Origin: CAYQDF01 sp964416175
GTDB lineage: Bacteria > Chloroflexota > Anaerolineae > Anaerolineales > UBA4823
Direction: 5' to 3'
DNA length: 36,609 bases
NCBI GenBank assembly: GCA_964416175.1
Contig: CAYQDF010000021.1
Span: 1 to 36,609 of the forward strand
The notes beneath the pieces are model-generated. The model made no database searches. It was not told where the DNA came from and saw only the letters and a list, made by a program, of their open reading frames with translations. Of this stretch, positions 8,630 to 15,791 are shown one piece after another (within the stretch, counting starts at the first letter, position 1; every line of letters begins with the position of its first letter). A program made the translations under genes and the position numbers.

Positions 8630-9640
8630 TCAACCTTCTACGCTTTCCTTTCCCTCAAGTGCACGCAGGATCTTCTCCGGCGTGATGGGAATCTCTGTAA
8701 TTCGGACTCCGATCGCGTTCGCGATAGCGTTGGCGATGGCTGGAATGGGTGAGTTGGCAGTCATTTCACCAATGCCCTTGACTCCGAAGGGGCCATTGAC
8801 AGAAGGATATTCCAGCACCACGCTATCGATTTCTGGCAGCTCCATCGGACCGGGCAAGACATATTCACTAAAGCCGGTGGGCATGTGATCAATCAGGGGA
8901 TAGTACGGCTGAATCGACTCGTAGAGGGCGTGCGCCATCCCCATCACCGAACCGCCGCGAATTTGCCCCTCGACGAGGGCCGGATTCACCTGTCGTCCAA
9001 TTTCGTAAGCGCTTTTCAGGCTCAATACTGTGACTTCCCCGGTCTCCGTATCGACTTCGACTTCTGCAACCGTGCAGGCATGCGCTTCCGTGGAGTCGGG
9101 ATCCATCTTGCCCGTTTCAGGGTCAACCTCGCTTTTTGGCTTCATATAAATCCCCCGCCCGGAGATCGTCCTCCCGTATTTAAAATGTGCCGCCAGGGCC
9201 ACATCAACGATGTGGATTTTTCTGTCCGGCGAGCCTTTAACTTGGATGAAACCGTCTCCTTCAGTCATAAGGTCTTCCGGGTTGGCTTCCAACTCCTCAG
9301 CAGCCACTTCGAGCATCACCTTGCGAGCTTCCTGGGCGGCTTGGATGACCGCGTTGCCGACCCGGTGTGTCGCCCGGCTTGCGAACGTCCCCATGCAATG
9401 CGGTCCGGTATCTGTGTCAGCAGTATCGATCATCACATTCTCGAAGGGAATACCCAGCACTTCAGCGCCGATTTGGGCGATGACGGTCTTCAGCCCCTGC
9501 CCGAGATCTGTGCTTGAAAGCGTGATCACGAAATTCCCGGTCGTCGTGGCGTGGATCAATGCTTGGGAGGGATCACCGCCCAGGTTCATCCCCGTGGGGT
9601 AGTTGACCGCTGCAATCCCAACGCCTCTTTTCTTAGCCAT
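8630..9640 (-). CDS. Molybdenum hydroxylase, C-terminal half of the molybdopterin catalytic subunit (NdhM-like)
   Basis: This is the second half of a xanthine-dehydrogenase-family catalytic subunit, encoded as a separate 336-residue protein. It carries the DLGQG cofactor-binding motif, SRATHRVGNAV, and the C-terminal GPFGVKGIGEMTANSP segment, whose GxGE supplies the catalytic glutamate. The upstream half ends at 9642 and this ATG is at 9640, so stop and start read TGA-G-ATG. GGAAGGAG lies just before the ATG inside the end of the upstream gene. This is translational coupling of two genes, not a frameshift. The two sizes (about 50 and 36 kDa) match the NdhL/NdhM pair of Eubacterium barkeri nicotinate dehydrogenase. 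The substrate is not thereby proven. Confidence 0.9.
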   Translation of the reverse strand: MAKKRGVGIAAVNYPTGMNLGGDPSQALIHATTTGNFVITLSSTDLGQGLKTVIAQIGAEVLGIPFENVMIDTADTDTGPHCMGTFASRATHRVGNAVIQAAQEARKVMLEVAAEELEANPEDLMTEGDGFIQVKGSPDRKIHIVDVALAAHFKYGRTISGRGIYMKPKSEVDPETGKMDPDSTEAHACTVAEVEVDTETGEVTVLSLKSAYEIGRQVNPALVEGQIRGGSVMGMAHALYESIQPYYPLIDHMPTGFSEYVLPGPMELPEIDSVVLEYPSVNGPFGVKGIGEMTANSPIPAIANAIANAIGVRITEIPITPEKILRALEGKESVEG

Positions 9641-9641
9641 C

Positions 9642-10979
9642 TCACTTCTCCTTCCCATCCCAGGAACTCATTCGCTGATATTCCATCGGCAGTTCGTGAC
9701 CGACCATATTTGCTGCCGCCTGCATGACCTCGATCAGCGTAGCATCTTCCACAACTTTTTGATGAGGCTTCATGTCGCCGTTTCGATAGGCATTGATAAA
9801 CCGGATCGCCCAGGGGTCGAGGCCTACGACTTGTGCGATCTTGTCCATTTGCATTTCAATCGCGAAAGAGGCCGGGGTCACCCCGAAACCGCGCATTGCG
9901 CTCGCTGGCTGCCGGTTTGTATACACGCAATAGGCATCTATCCAGACATTAGGAATACGGTATGGTCCGGCTACGTTTGCGGCGTGTTTCGTTACGGCGT
10001 ACGGTGAATGCCGGTTGTAGGCGCCAGAGTCTGAGTAGGAGGTGATCTGCCGGGCGATGATCCGCCCATCTTTCATGACGCCATCCTTAAAATACATGCG
10101 CCAGGCCGCCCGAGATGATGAACACTGCATCTCTTCCTGCCGGCTGAACACATATTTTACAGGGCGATTGGTCCGCATTGCCGCAAGCGTGGCGATCGGT
10201 TCGACGATCACGTCGACTTTCCCCCCGAAACCGCCGCCGACCGTGCCACCCACGAAATGCAATTTTTGGAAGGGTATCTGGAGGATCAGAGCAGTATTAT
10301 CAAGAGTGAAGAACAGCGCCTGGGTGTTCGTGTAGACGGTTATCCGGCCATCGGGTTCTGGCCTCGCGACACAGCCTGTCGTCTCTGTAGGCGCATGCTC
10401 AATCGGTGTCGTCTGGTATTTATCTTCGATGATGTAATCCGCCTCCTGAAAGGCTTTTTCCACATCACCAAACCGCACCCGGCGGCAGTGATGGCCTTCG
10501 TAGACAAAATAGTTGGTCCCCCAGGGTTTGAGAATGGGTGCGCCAGGCTGAAGCGCCTCCTCGACATCGAAGACCGCAGGCAACTCTTCGAGTTCGAGCC
10601 TCACTATCGATACAGCCTCGATGGCTGCCTCTTCAGTTTCAGCGACAATCGCGGCAATTGGTTCTCCCTGGTAGAGCACTCTGTCAACTGCAAGCACTGG
10701 CTCTTCGTCCGGTCCTACTCCGATCAAACACAGGATCGTGTAGATGTTCTTCGGGACATCTTTATGAGTGAATTCCCGGATAAAACCTGGAACTTTTTCA
10801 GCTTGCGTGAAATCAATTCCTTTAATCATCGCATGCGGTACAGGACTTCGCACCATCTTTAGATGCAGCATGTCCTTAAAATTGATGTCATCAACGTAAA
10901 TTGTCTTCCCGGTTACGTGTCCGAGACCATCCCGTCTGGAGACAGAACGACCGACAACGTGCAATTTTTCAGCTAACAT
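9642..10979 (-). CDS. Molybdenum hydroxylase, N-terminal half of the molybdopterin catalytic subunit (NdhL-like)
   Basis: This 445-residue protein is the first half of the large subunit of a xanthine-dehydrogenase-family enzyme. It begins with the family signature (VGRSVSRRDGLGHVTGKTIYVDD). It contains the molybdopterin-binding loop VGGTVGGGFGGK and the segment ASAMRGFGVTPASFAIE, equivalent to the usual A-x-RGFG-x-x-Q. It lacks the AYRCSFR motif of CO dehydrogenase, so I call it a hydroxylase of an aromatic or N-heterocyclic compound. It ends in WDGKEK exactly where the family's single-chain subunit would continue. It follows the 2Fe-2S gene by two bases. Together with the next gene it makes about 781 residues, the normal full length. 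Confidence 0.92.
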   Translation of the reverse strand: MLAEKLHVVGRSVSRRDGLGHVTGKTIYVDDINFKDMLHLKMVRSPVPHAMIKGIDFTQAEKVPGFIREFTHKDVPKNIYTILCLIGVGPDEEPVLAVDRVLYQGEPIAAIVAETEEAAIEAVSIVRLELEELPAVFDVEEALQPGAPILKPWGTNYFVYEGHHCRRVRFGDVEKAFQEADYIIEDKYQTTPIEHAPTETTGCVARPEPDGRITVYTNTQALFFTLDNTALILQIPFQKLHFVGGTVGGGFGGKVDVIVEPIATLAAMRTNRPVKYVFSRQEEMQCSSSRAAWRMYFKDGVMKDGRIIARQITSYSDSGAYNRHSPYAVTKHAANVAGPYRIPNVWIDAYCVYTNRQPASAMRGFGVTPASFAIEMQMDKIAQVVGLDPWAIRFINAYRNGDMKPHQKVVEDATLIEVMQAAANMVGHELPMEYQRMSSWDGKEK

Positions 10980-10981
10980 GC

Positions 10982-11479
10982 TCAGCTTCCTTTCCCCGGG
11001 ATCGGTTCACTGCTAACGCGCAGCGAAGTCTTCTGGATTGCCCGGATGATCGGTTCGTATCCGGTGCACCGGCAATAGTTACCAGTCAGAGCGCGGATGA
11101 TCTCTTCCCGGTCTGGATGCGGGTTGCGGTCCAACAGAGCTTTACCGACGACGATCATCCCTGGCGTGCAGTAGCCGCATTGGATTGCGAATTCTTCGAA
11201 AAAGCTCTCCTGGAGTGGATGGAGCTGACCATTCTGGGTCAGCCCTTCCAGAGTGGTCACCTCTTTACCCTGGACATCTTCGACAGGCAGCAGGCACGAA
11301 AGCATCGGTTCCCCATTCACGAGCACAGTGCATGAACCACAACCACCCTGTCGGCAGCCTGCTTTAGTTGCAGTGTATCCCAACTGCTCCCGCAGCACCG
11401 TTTGCAGCGTCGTCAATGGCTTCACAACAACGTCTGTCAGCCGGTTGTTTAGCGAAAAAGTGACTATTCTTGAAGTCAT
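10982..11479 (-). CDS. Molybdenum hydroxylase, [2Fe-2S] subunit
   Basis: This small electron-transfer subunit carries two [2Fe-2S] clusters between the molybdenum site and FAD. The N-terminal plant-ferredoxin-like cluster is ligated by C42, C47, C50 and C62 (GCRQGGCGSC...SC). The C-terminal four-helix domain has C101, C104, C136 and C138 (QCGYCTPGM and NYCRCTGY). All eight cysteines are present and the 165 residues match the family. A good ribosome binding site (TTAGGAG) precedes the ATG. The gene lies between the FAD and molybdopterin subunits, the order found in many xanthine-dehydrogenase-type operons. Confidence 0.96.
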   Translation of the reverse strand: MTSRIVTFSLNNRLTDVVVKPLTTLQTVLREQLGYTATKAGCRQGGCGSCTVLVNGEPMLSCLLPVEDVQGKEVTTLEGLTQNGQLHPLQESFFEEFAIQCGYCTPGMIVVGKALLDRNPHPDREEIIRALTGNYCRCTGYEPIIRAIQKTSLRVSSEPIPGKGS

Positions 11480-11488
11480 GGCAATCTC

Positions 11489-12319
11489 CTAACGAGTAAT
11501 CTGATCGAAAGCCCGGCCCAGGATCACAGGGATCATCCGCCTGCGGTACCATTCGCTCGCGATCGCATCCGTGAAAGGTTCGCATTCCATTGACACAAGC
11601 TCTTTGACTCTTGAGATGACGTTACCATCGATAGGTTTCCCAATCAGGTATTCTTCCGCAGAGCGGGCGCGCAGCGGATGCGGACCAGCCCCTCCCACGG
11701 CAATCCTGGCTGACGTCACCTCTTCTCCCGAGAAGCCAATCACGAGAGCGACTGTAACGATGGAAGGGGTATTGGCATGTCGACGCCCATATTTGAGATA
11801 GGCTGTCTTCCCATCAGGTACAGTGATGAGAATCTCGCTCACCAGTTCATCCCAGGCAAGGACGTTCGTCATGAACCCGGTGTAGAAATCCGAGAGTTTT
11901 ACCCTTCGCTTAACTTTTTTGCTCACGAGTTGAATCTCTGCATCCAGGGCCAAGAGGGCTATCGCGAAATCCCCAGCCGGGGGAGGTGCGAACAGGTTTC
12001 CAGCAACCGTCGCCATGTTCCTTATAGCCCAACCGCCGACTGCCCTGGCGGCTTCAGCGAGAAGAGGCAGTTGATTCTGCCTCTCCATTTGTGAAAGAGT
12101 TGTTGTCGCCCCAATTCGCAAGCTGCCATTGGCCCGTTCAATTCCATCCATGCCAGCTCGTCTCAGTCCCATCACTCTCTCAGGCATTGCAATCCCCTCA
12201 TTGATGAGTGGCATAGCCAATGTACCCCCAGCCATCACCATCAAATCAGGTCCGTGCTCAGCCAGAAGTTCAACCGCCTCGTCTATAGAATTTGGCAAAT
12301 AGTAGGCTTGAGTGATCAT
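11489..12319 (-). CDS. Molybdenum hydroxylase, FAD-binding subunit
   Basis: This medium subunit belongs to the CoxM/XdhB type and takes electrons from the iron-sulfur subunit through FAD. The first FAD loop appears as MVMAGGTLAMPLINEG and the second as GGWAIRNMATVAGNLFAPPPAGDF, both diagnostic. The C-terminal domain continues with IAVGGAGPHPLRARSAEEYLIGK. Length, 276 residues, is normal. Start at 12319 is supported by AAGGAGAG a few bases upstream. No CxxxxxCxxxC [4Fe-4S] insertion of the 4-hydroxybenzoyl-CoA reductase type is seen. The electron acceptor is unknown. Confidence 0.94.
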   Translation of the reverse strand: MITQAYYLPNSIDEAVELLAEHGPDLMVMAGGTLAMPLINEGIAMPERVMGLRRAGMDGIERANGSLRIGATTTLSQMERQNQLPLLAEAARAVGGWAIRNMATVAGNLFAPPPAGDFAIALLALDAEIQLVSKKVKRRVKLSDFYTGFMTNVLAWDELVSEILITVPDGKTAYLKYGRRHANTPSIVTVALVIGFSGEEVTSARIAVGGAGPHPLRARSAEEYLIGKPIDGNVISRVKELVSMECEPFTDAIASEWYRRRMIPVILGRAFDQITR

Positions 12320-12334
12320 AAGCTTCTCTCCTTT

Positions 12335-13000
12335 CTATTCGATGACTGCAAAGAATCTGGCTGGTGAACCTTCAGCGCCGCGGAGTTTAACAAATGGAGC
12401 AAAGAAGGAAAATTTTCTATCGGTCGGTAGTTTTGACAGATTGGTCATTTGCTGCATCAGGATCGCGCCATTCTCCAGGATGATCTTGTGGATAATGAAA
12501 TCCTCAGAAGTGAAATCCGGCAAACGAGCGCAGTATTCACTGAAGCAATCGAACCCGATCGCTCTCACGCCTCGATCGACCAGCCACTGCGCGGCTTCGG
12601 GCAGACAGTATGGCGATTCCATGTAATAGGTCGGAAAATTACCCCAATGCTTCTCGGTCCAATCGGTCCTCACAAGGACGATGTCGCCGACGGATACCCT
12701 TCCAGCTCTCGCCTCCAGATCTGCGATGGAGATGGGGTGATTTGGTCCAGCGTAACTCAGATCGACCACGCATGCATTTCCACAGACCCGATCCAATTCG
12801 ACATCGCCAGCCGTTTCTCCGCCTGCCCGTACATGGCGCAGAAAGTCCACGTGGGAACCAGTGTGGAGCAGCATCTCTACCTTGCTTGCCTGCCAGAACC
12901 CGGGTCCCCGATGGTAACTGGTCAGTTTGAGTTGCAAGTTAACGGAGGGGGGGCTGAGGGTGTCTTCGCCAATTGGGACGGAAAGGTCGATGATCTGCAT
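12335..13000 (-). CDS. Cyclase-family (kynurenine-formamidase-like) metal hydrolase
   Basis: A 221-residue member of the cyclase family, whose characterised members are metal-dependent amidases such as KynB formamidase and isatin hydrolase. It begins with the usual IIDLSVPIGEDT. The metal-binding motif reads HTGSHVDFLRH, a variant of HxGTHxDxPxH in which Thr is Ser and Pro is Leu while all His/Asp ligands are kept. GDIVLVRTDW and GVRAIGFDCFS are also typical. Its place directly upstream of the FAD subunit suggests it opens a ring or hydrolyses an amide made by the hydroxylase (inference). Strong coupling to the operon comes from the 15-base spacing. Confidence 0.88.
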   Translation of the reverse strand: MQIIDLSVPIGEDTLSPPSVNLQLKLTSYHRGPGFWQASKVEMLLHTGSHVDFLRHVRAGGETAGDVELDRVCGNACVVDLSYAGPNHPISIADLEARAGRVSVGDIVLVRTDWTEKHWGNFPTYYMESPYCLPEAAQWLVDRGVRAIGFDCFSEYCARLPDFTSEDFIIHKIILENGAILMQQMTNLSKLPTDRKFSFFAPFVKLRGAEGSPARFFAVIE

Positions 13001-13030
13001 GGCAACCTCCAGGAGATATTTACCTTGATT

Positions 13031-13495
13031 TCAGGGCGGGTCAGGAGAAACCGGCCGTAGCTTTTTTTCGCATGCGGCCAACCCCTGTTTGATCATCGAA
13101 TTCACAGCACCTTCGATAAATCTCGGTGAGATCAGAGAAAGAGCGCCAGTAATGACGCCGGTCGCGGTATACGAAACCAGGCTATATCCATTTTGGTCCT
13201 CGATTTGGAACGCTGCTTCCCCCTCAATCGTCCCGGTTTTCCCCTGAATTTCCCCTTCGAACCTGCAGAAATCAGGCGGGGCAGATTCGATGATTCGCAC
13301 CCGCGTAGAATAGTTCCCGGCAACACCGCCAAATCCAACGCTCACAATCCCCTCATAAACCCCTTCGCTGACCTGTTTGAGTTCCTGACACCCGGGGATC
13401 AGCTGCATCAGATGCTCGGGGTCGAAGATCATGGGCCAGACCGTTTCTTTGTGAACGAGGAGCCTGTGAGATCCACTGAGCCGGATTGTAGACAT
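13031..13495 (-). CDS. SRPBCC / CoxG-like protein
   Basis: This 154-residue protein matches the CoxG (CO dehydrogenase subunit G) branch of the SRPBCC superfamily. It has RLSGSHRLLVHKETVWPMIFDPEHLMQLIPGCQEL at the N-terminus (split here by function: the strand, then the D-P-E-x-L-x-x-x-x-P-G-C motif). A helix-grip fold follows, then the terminal helix region INSMIKQGLAACEKKL-like. CoxG proteins are linked to recruiting or maturing molybdenum hydroxylases at the membrane in some bacteria. It is the first gene of the minus-strand operon, so it is probably co-transcribed with the hydroxylase. There is no membrane tail here, unlike some CoxG proteins. Confidence 0.85.
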   Translation of the reverse strand: MSTIRLSGSHRLLVHKETVWPMIFDPEHLMQLIPGCQELKQVSEGVYEGIVSVGFGGVAGNYSTRVRIIESAPPDFCRFEGEIQGKTGTIEGEAAFQIEDQNGYSLVSYTATGVITGALSLISPRFIEGAVNSMIKQGLAACEKKLRPVSPDPP

Positions 13496-13595
13496 CGTTG
13501 ATCGGTCGCTCGCATATTTCTTATTTTGATGTATCTATATTCGGAGCACGAATGGAGAACTTACCGCTAATATCCTTGGCTATATTTTACAGTCG

Positions 13596-13642
13596 TTCCC
13601 CGAGAATGCACAGATAATCGTGGTATGATTCTCGGGAATTTT
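13596..13642 (+). promoter_or_regulatory. Terminator-like hairpin in the PPK2 leader
   Basis: TTCCCCGAGAAT (13596-13607) and ATTCTCGGGAA (13628-13638) form a 9-bp perfect core stem, extended past one bulged C. TTTT (13639-13642) follows. No plus-strand gene lies upstream, so the hairpin would be in the 5' leader of the PPK2 gene, 60 bases before its start. It could be an attenuator or an operator. A TATATT (13581-13586) just upstream is a possible -10 element. Confidence 0.4.
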
Positions 13643-13702
13643 AAGATTGGAGTCATATCGACAAACAATATCGAGTGCCATCCCGCAAACTGGTGGATTG
13701 CA

Positions 13703-14506
13703 ATGAAGAAATATCGCATCCAGAAGGGCCAAAAAGTTGATCTAGACAAGTGGGATCCCAATGACCAATCAGAATTCGAAGGGGACAAAGCTGCGGGGAA
13801 AACCTATCTCCAGGAACTGAACAGCAACTTAATGGTTTTACAAGAACTTTTTTATGCAGTACAAGCACACAAACTGCTCATCGTCTTGCAGGGAATGGAT
13901 ACTTCAGGGAAAGACGGGACCATTCGGCATGTATTTAACGGCGTAAACCCTCAGGGGGTACGGATTGCCAACTTCAAGGTCCCATCGGAAGAAGAGCTGG
14001 CTCACGATTATTTATGGCGAGTCCATAAACCCACTCCCCGGAAAGGCGAGATCGTTATATTCAACCGCAGCCATTATGAAGATGTACTTGCCGTTCGGGT
14101 CCATAATCTCGTGCCGCGAAAAGTCTGGTCACGCCGGTTCAATCACATAAATGAATTCGAACGCCTTCTCGCCGAGGAAGGGACAATCATCCTGAAATTC
14201 TTCCTCCACATTGATCTGGACGAACAAAAACAGCGCTTGTTCGCTCGACTCAAGGACCCGCAAAAGCAGTGGAAATTTCGATTGGGCGATCTTGAAGAGC
14301 GCAAATTATGGCCGCAATACATGCGTGCTTATGGAGACGTCCTGACGAAGACGAGCACAGATTGGGCACCCTGGTACATTGTGCCCGCCAATCGGAAATG
14401 GTATCGGAACATCGTGGTCGGCACAGTCATTATTGATACTCTCAAATCATTGAATATGGAATTCCCCCGCCCTGCGGAGGATCTGTCCAAAATCATAATT
14501 GAATGA
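13703..14506 (+). CDS. Polyphosphate kinase 2 family phosphotransferase
   Basis: PPK2 enzymes move phosphate between polyphosphate and nucleotides. The Walker A motif GMDTSGKDG (from residue 64) and Walker B segment IFNRSHYEDV (119-128) are intact, and the lid region RLKDPQKQWKF follows. The single-domain length of 267 residues suggests a class I or III enzyme (AMP or ADP phosphorylation), but the class cannot be decided by eye. I chose the ATG at 13703 (KKYRIQKGQKVDLDKWDP) because the family starts near here and a hairpin covers the alternative start at 13625. It is divergent from the hydroxylase operon. Confidence 0.92.
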   Translation: MKKYRIQKGQKVDLDKWDPNDQSEFEGDKAAGKTYLQELNSNLMVLQELFYAVQAHKLLIVLQGMDTSGKDGTIRHVFNGVNPQGVRIANFKVPSEEELAHDYLWRVHKPTPRKGEIVIFNRSHYEDVLAVRVHNLVPRKVWSRRFNHINEFERLLAEEGTIILKFFLHIDLDEQKQRLFARLKDPQKQWKFRLGDLEERKLWPQYMRAYGDVLTKTSTDWAPWYIVPANRKWYRNIVVGTVIIDTLKSLNMEFPRPAEDLSKIIIE

Positions 14507-14536
14507 CCTGATCGAAAAACCTGTAGAGTACGTGCC

Positions 14537-14908
14537 GTGGGACCTGTTTCCAGCCGATTCATCGAAGAACCCATTGAGGTGATTTTCAAGATGAAGCCAA
14601 CTCTCGAGAAAAAACCGGGTTGTCCGGATGGTTTTATCTGGAGAGGAGAAACTCACCAGATCACAGAAATCCTTAGTGAATGGCACGACTACAGGCGACG
14701 CGGGAGGATGGCGCACAATATGACCCCGCCCCACGCCGAGGTTGCCAGTGGACGAGGTTCCTGGGGGGTGGGCAGAGACTATTTTCAAATCCGCACAAAA
14801 TCCGGAAGAGCTTTCGAGATCTACTACGATCGGGCTCCTCGCAACGCAGACCGGAGGAAAGGGCAGTGGTTTCTTTATAGGGAGATATTTAACATGGATT
14901 CGGGATAA
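14537..14908 (+). CDS. DUF6504-like small protein
   Basis: A 123-residue soluble protein. Its pattern is SSRFIEEPIEVIF, then P-D-G-FIWRGETHQITEILSEW, and near the end GRDYFQIRTKSG and FEIYYDRA. This looks like the DUF6504 domain, which I know mostly as the C-terminal piece of ImuB-type polymerases or as small stand-alone proteins. Identification is by pattern memory and should be checked. A GTG start at 14537 keeps the full N-terminal motif; the ATG at 14591 would cut it. It sits between the PPK2 and CPBP genes, five bases before the latter. Function unknown. Confidence 0.65.
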   Translation: MGPVSSRFIEEPIEVIFKMKPTLEKKPGCPDGFIWRGETHQITEILSEWHDYRRRGRMAHNMTPPHAEVASGRGSWGVGRDYFQIRTKSGRAFEIYYDRAPRNADRRKGQWFLYREIFNMDSG

Positions 14909-14913
14909 AACAA

Positions 14914-15726
14914 ATGAGCGCGCTGAGCGGAGTGGCGGGGCTTCTGCGACTGCTATCTCGCAAAATGGACAATAACCAACAAAACCTCGCTGAAACCGGA
15001 TCTCATCTCTGGAGATTTAAAGACTTGCTGATAATCTCAGGGGGGATCGTGTTCCTGTTGAGTACAGGCTTTGGTATCCTTGGATTAATACTTAACACCT
15101 GGGATACAGGACCAGATCAAATCCTGCATCCAACGATCGCTCAGAGCCTGATTGTTGCCGGGATGGAAGCGATCGCGTTGATCGGAGGCGTTTATTTCTT
15201 TGGGATTCGGCGCCGAAATTCAGGTTGGGATTCAGTTGGGTTAAAAAGCGTGCCCTTCAGCTGGCTGGTGATCGCATTCGTAATTACCTCGATTGCGATC
15301 CCGATCACCGGACTGATCACTCTAATCGTAATGCTTGCTCTTGGAATGCCTCTCGAAAACCCCCAGCTGGAATTTCTCCTCCCAGAAGATATCACGGGGG
15401 TTCAGGCATTCGGAATGATCTTGCTAGCTGGTATTCTTGCGCCGTTTGGTGAAGAGGTCTTTTTCCGCGGTGTGCTCTACCAGTATCTTCGGGATAAGTG
15501 GGGAGTGATCACAGGTGTGATTGTGAGTTCTCTGTTATTTGGATTGATTCACCTGAACCTCGCAGTTGGAATAACCGCTTTCCTTCTGGGCATCCTCCTG
15601 GCAGTCTTGTTCGAATACAGCCGGTCGCTGTGGACCTCGGTGCTCATCCACGCGGTGAACAACAGCACCAGGATCGCTCTACTTTACCTCATCTACAGAT
15701 CCGGATGGATCGAAAGGATCGCCTGA
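14914..15726 (+). CDS. CPBP-family intramembrane metalloprotease
   Basis: This protein belongs to the CPBP (CAAX protease and bacteriocin-processing, Abi) family. The glutamate motif GEEVFFRG (E180/E181, R185), the FGLIHLN histidine (H213) and the third motif LIHAVNN (H246) are all present, so it should be catalytically competent. There are about seven hydrophobic segments between residues 36 and 262. The N-terminus before residue 18 is not conserved-looking, and an ATG at 14965 is an alternative start, though neither has a good ribosome binding site. Substrates of such bacterial proteases are rarely known. A hairpin follows the stop. Confidence 0.9.
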   Translation: MSALSGVAGLLRLLSRKMDNNQQNLAETGSHLWRFKDLLIISGGIVFLLSTGFGILGLILNTWDTGPDQILHPTIAQSLIVAGMEAIALIGGVYFFGIRRRNSGWDSVGLKSVPFSWLVIAFVITSIAIPITGLITLIVMLALGMPLENPQLEFLLPEDITGVQAFGMILLAGILAPFGEEVFFRGVLYQYLRDKWGVITGVIVSSLLFGLIHLNLAVGITAFLLGILLAVLFEYSRSLWTSVLIHAVNNSTRIALLYLIYRSGWIERIA

Positions 15727-15741
15727 TTCAAAGAATTCATT

Positions 15742-15765
15742 CTTCAATCGCAAACCAGATTGAAG
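15742..15765. terminator. 8-bp hairpin between CPBP protease and MFS genes
   Basis: CTTCAATC (15742-15749) and GATTGAAG (15758-15765) pair perfectly around an 8-base loop, 16 bases after the protease stop and 26 bases before the MFS start. There is no T-run, so it may partly terminate transcription or affect translation of the MFS gene. Confidence 0.3.
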
Positions 15766-15791
15766 GCACAATTTGTGAATGAGGTTGAATC

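Noticed and set aside
9600..9700. A frameshift breaking a single molybdopterin subunit gene
   Set aside because: The second part has its own ribosome binding site and ATG one base after the first stop, and the break matches the known NdhL/NdhM division.
8630..12319. An aerobic CO dehydrogenase (CoxLSM) because of the CoxG-like gene
   Set aside because: The AYRCSFR active-site motif is absent; the equivalent segment reads SAMRGFG, as in other hydroxylases.
8885..13060. Plus-strand open frames of about 200 codons (8885-9517, 10257-10862, 12449-13060)
   Set aside because: They lie fully opposite recognised hydroxylase-operon genes and their translations have no family features.
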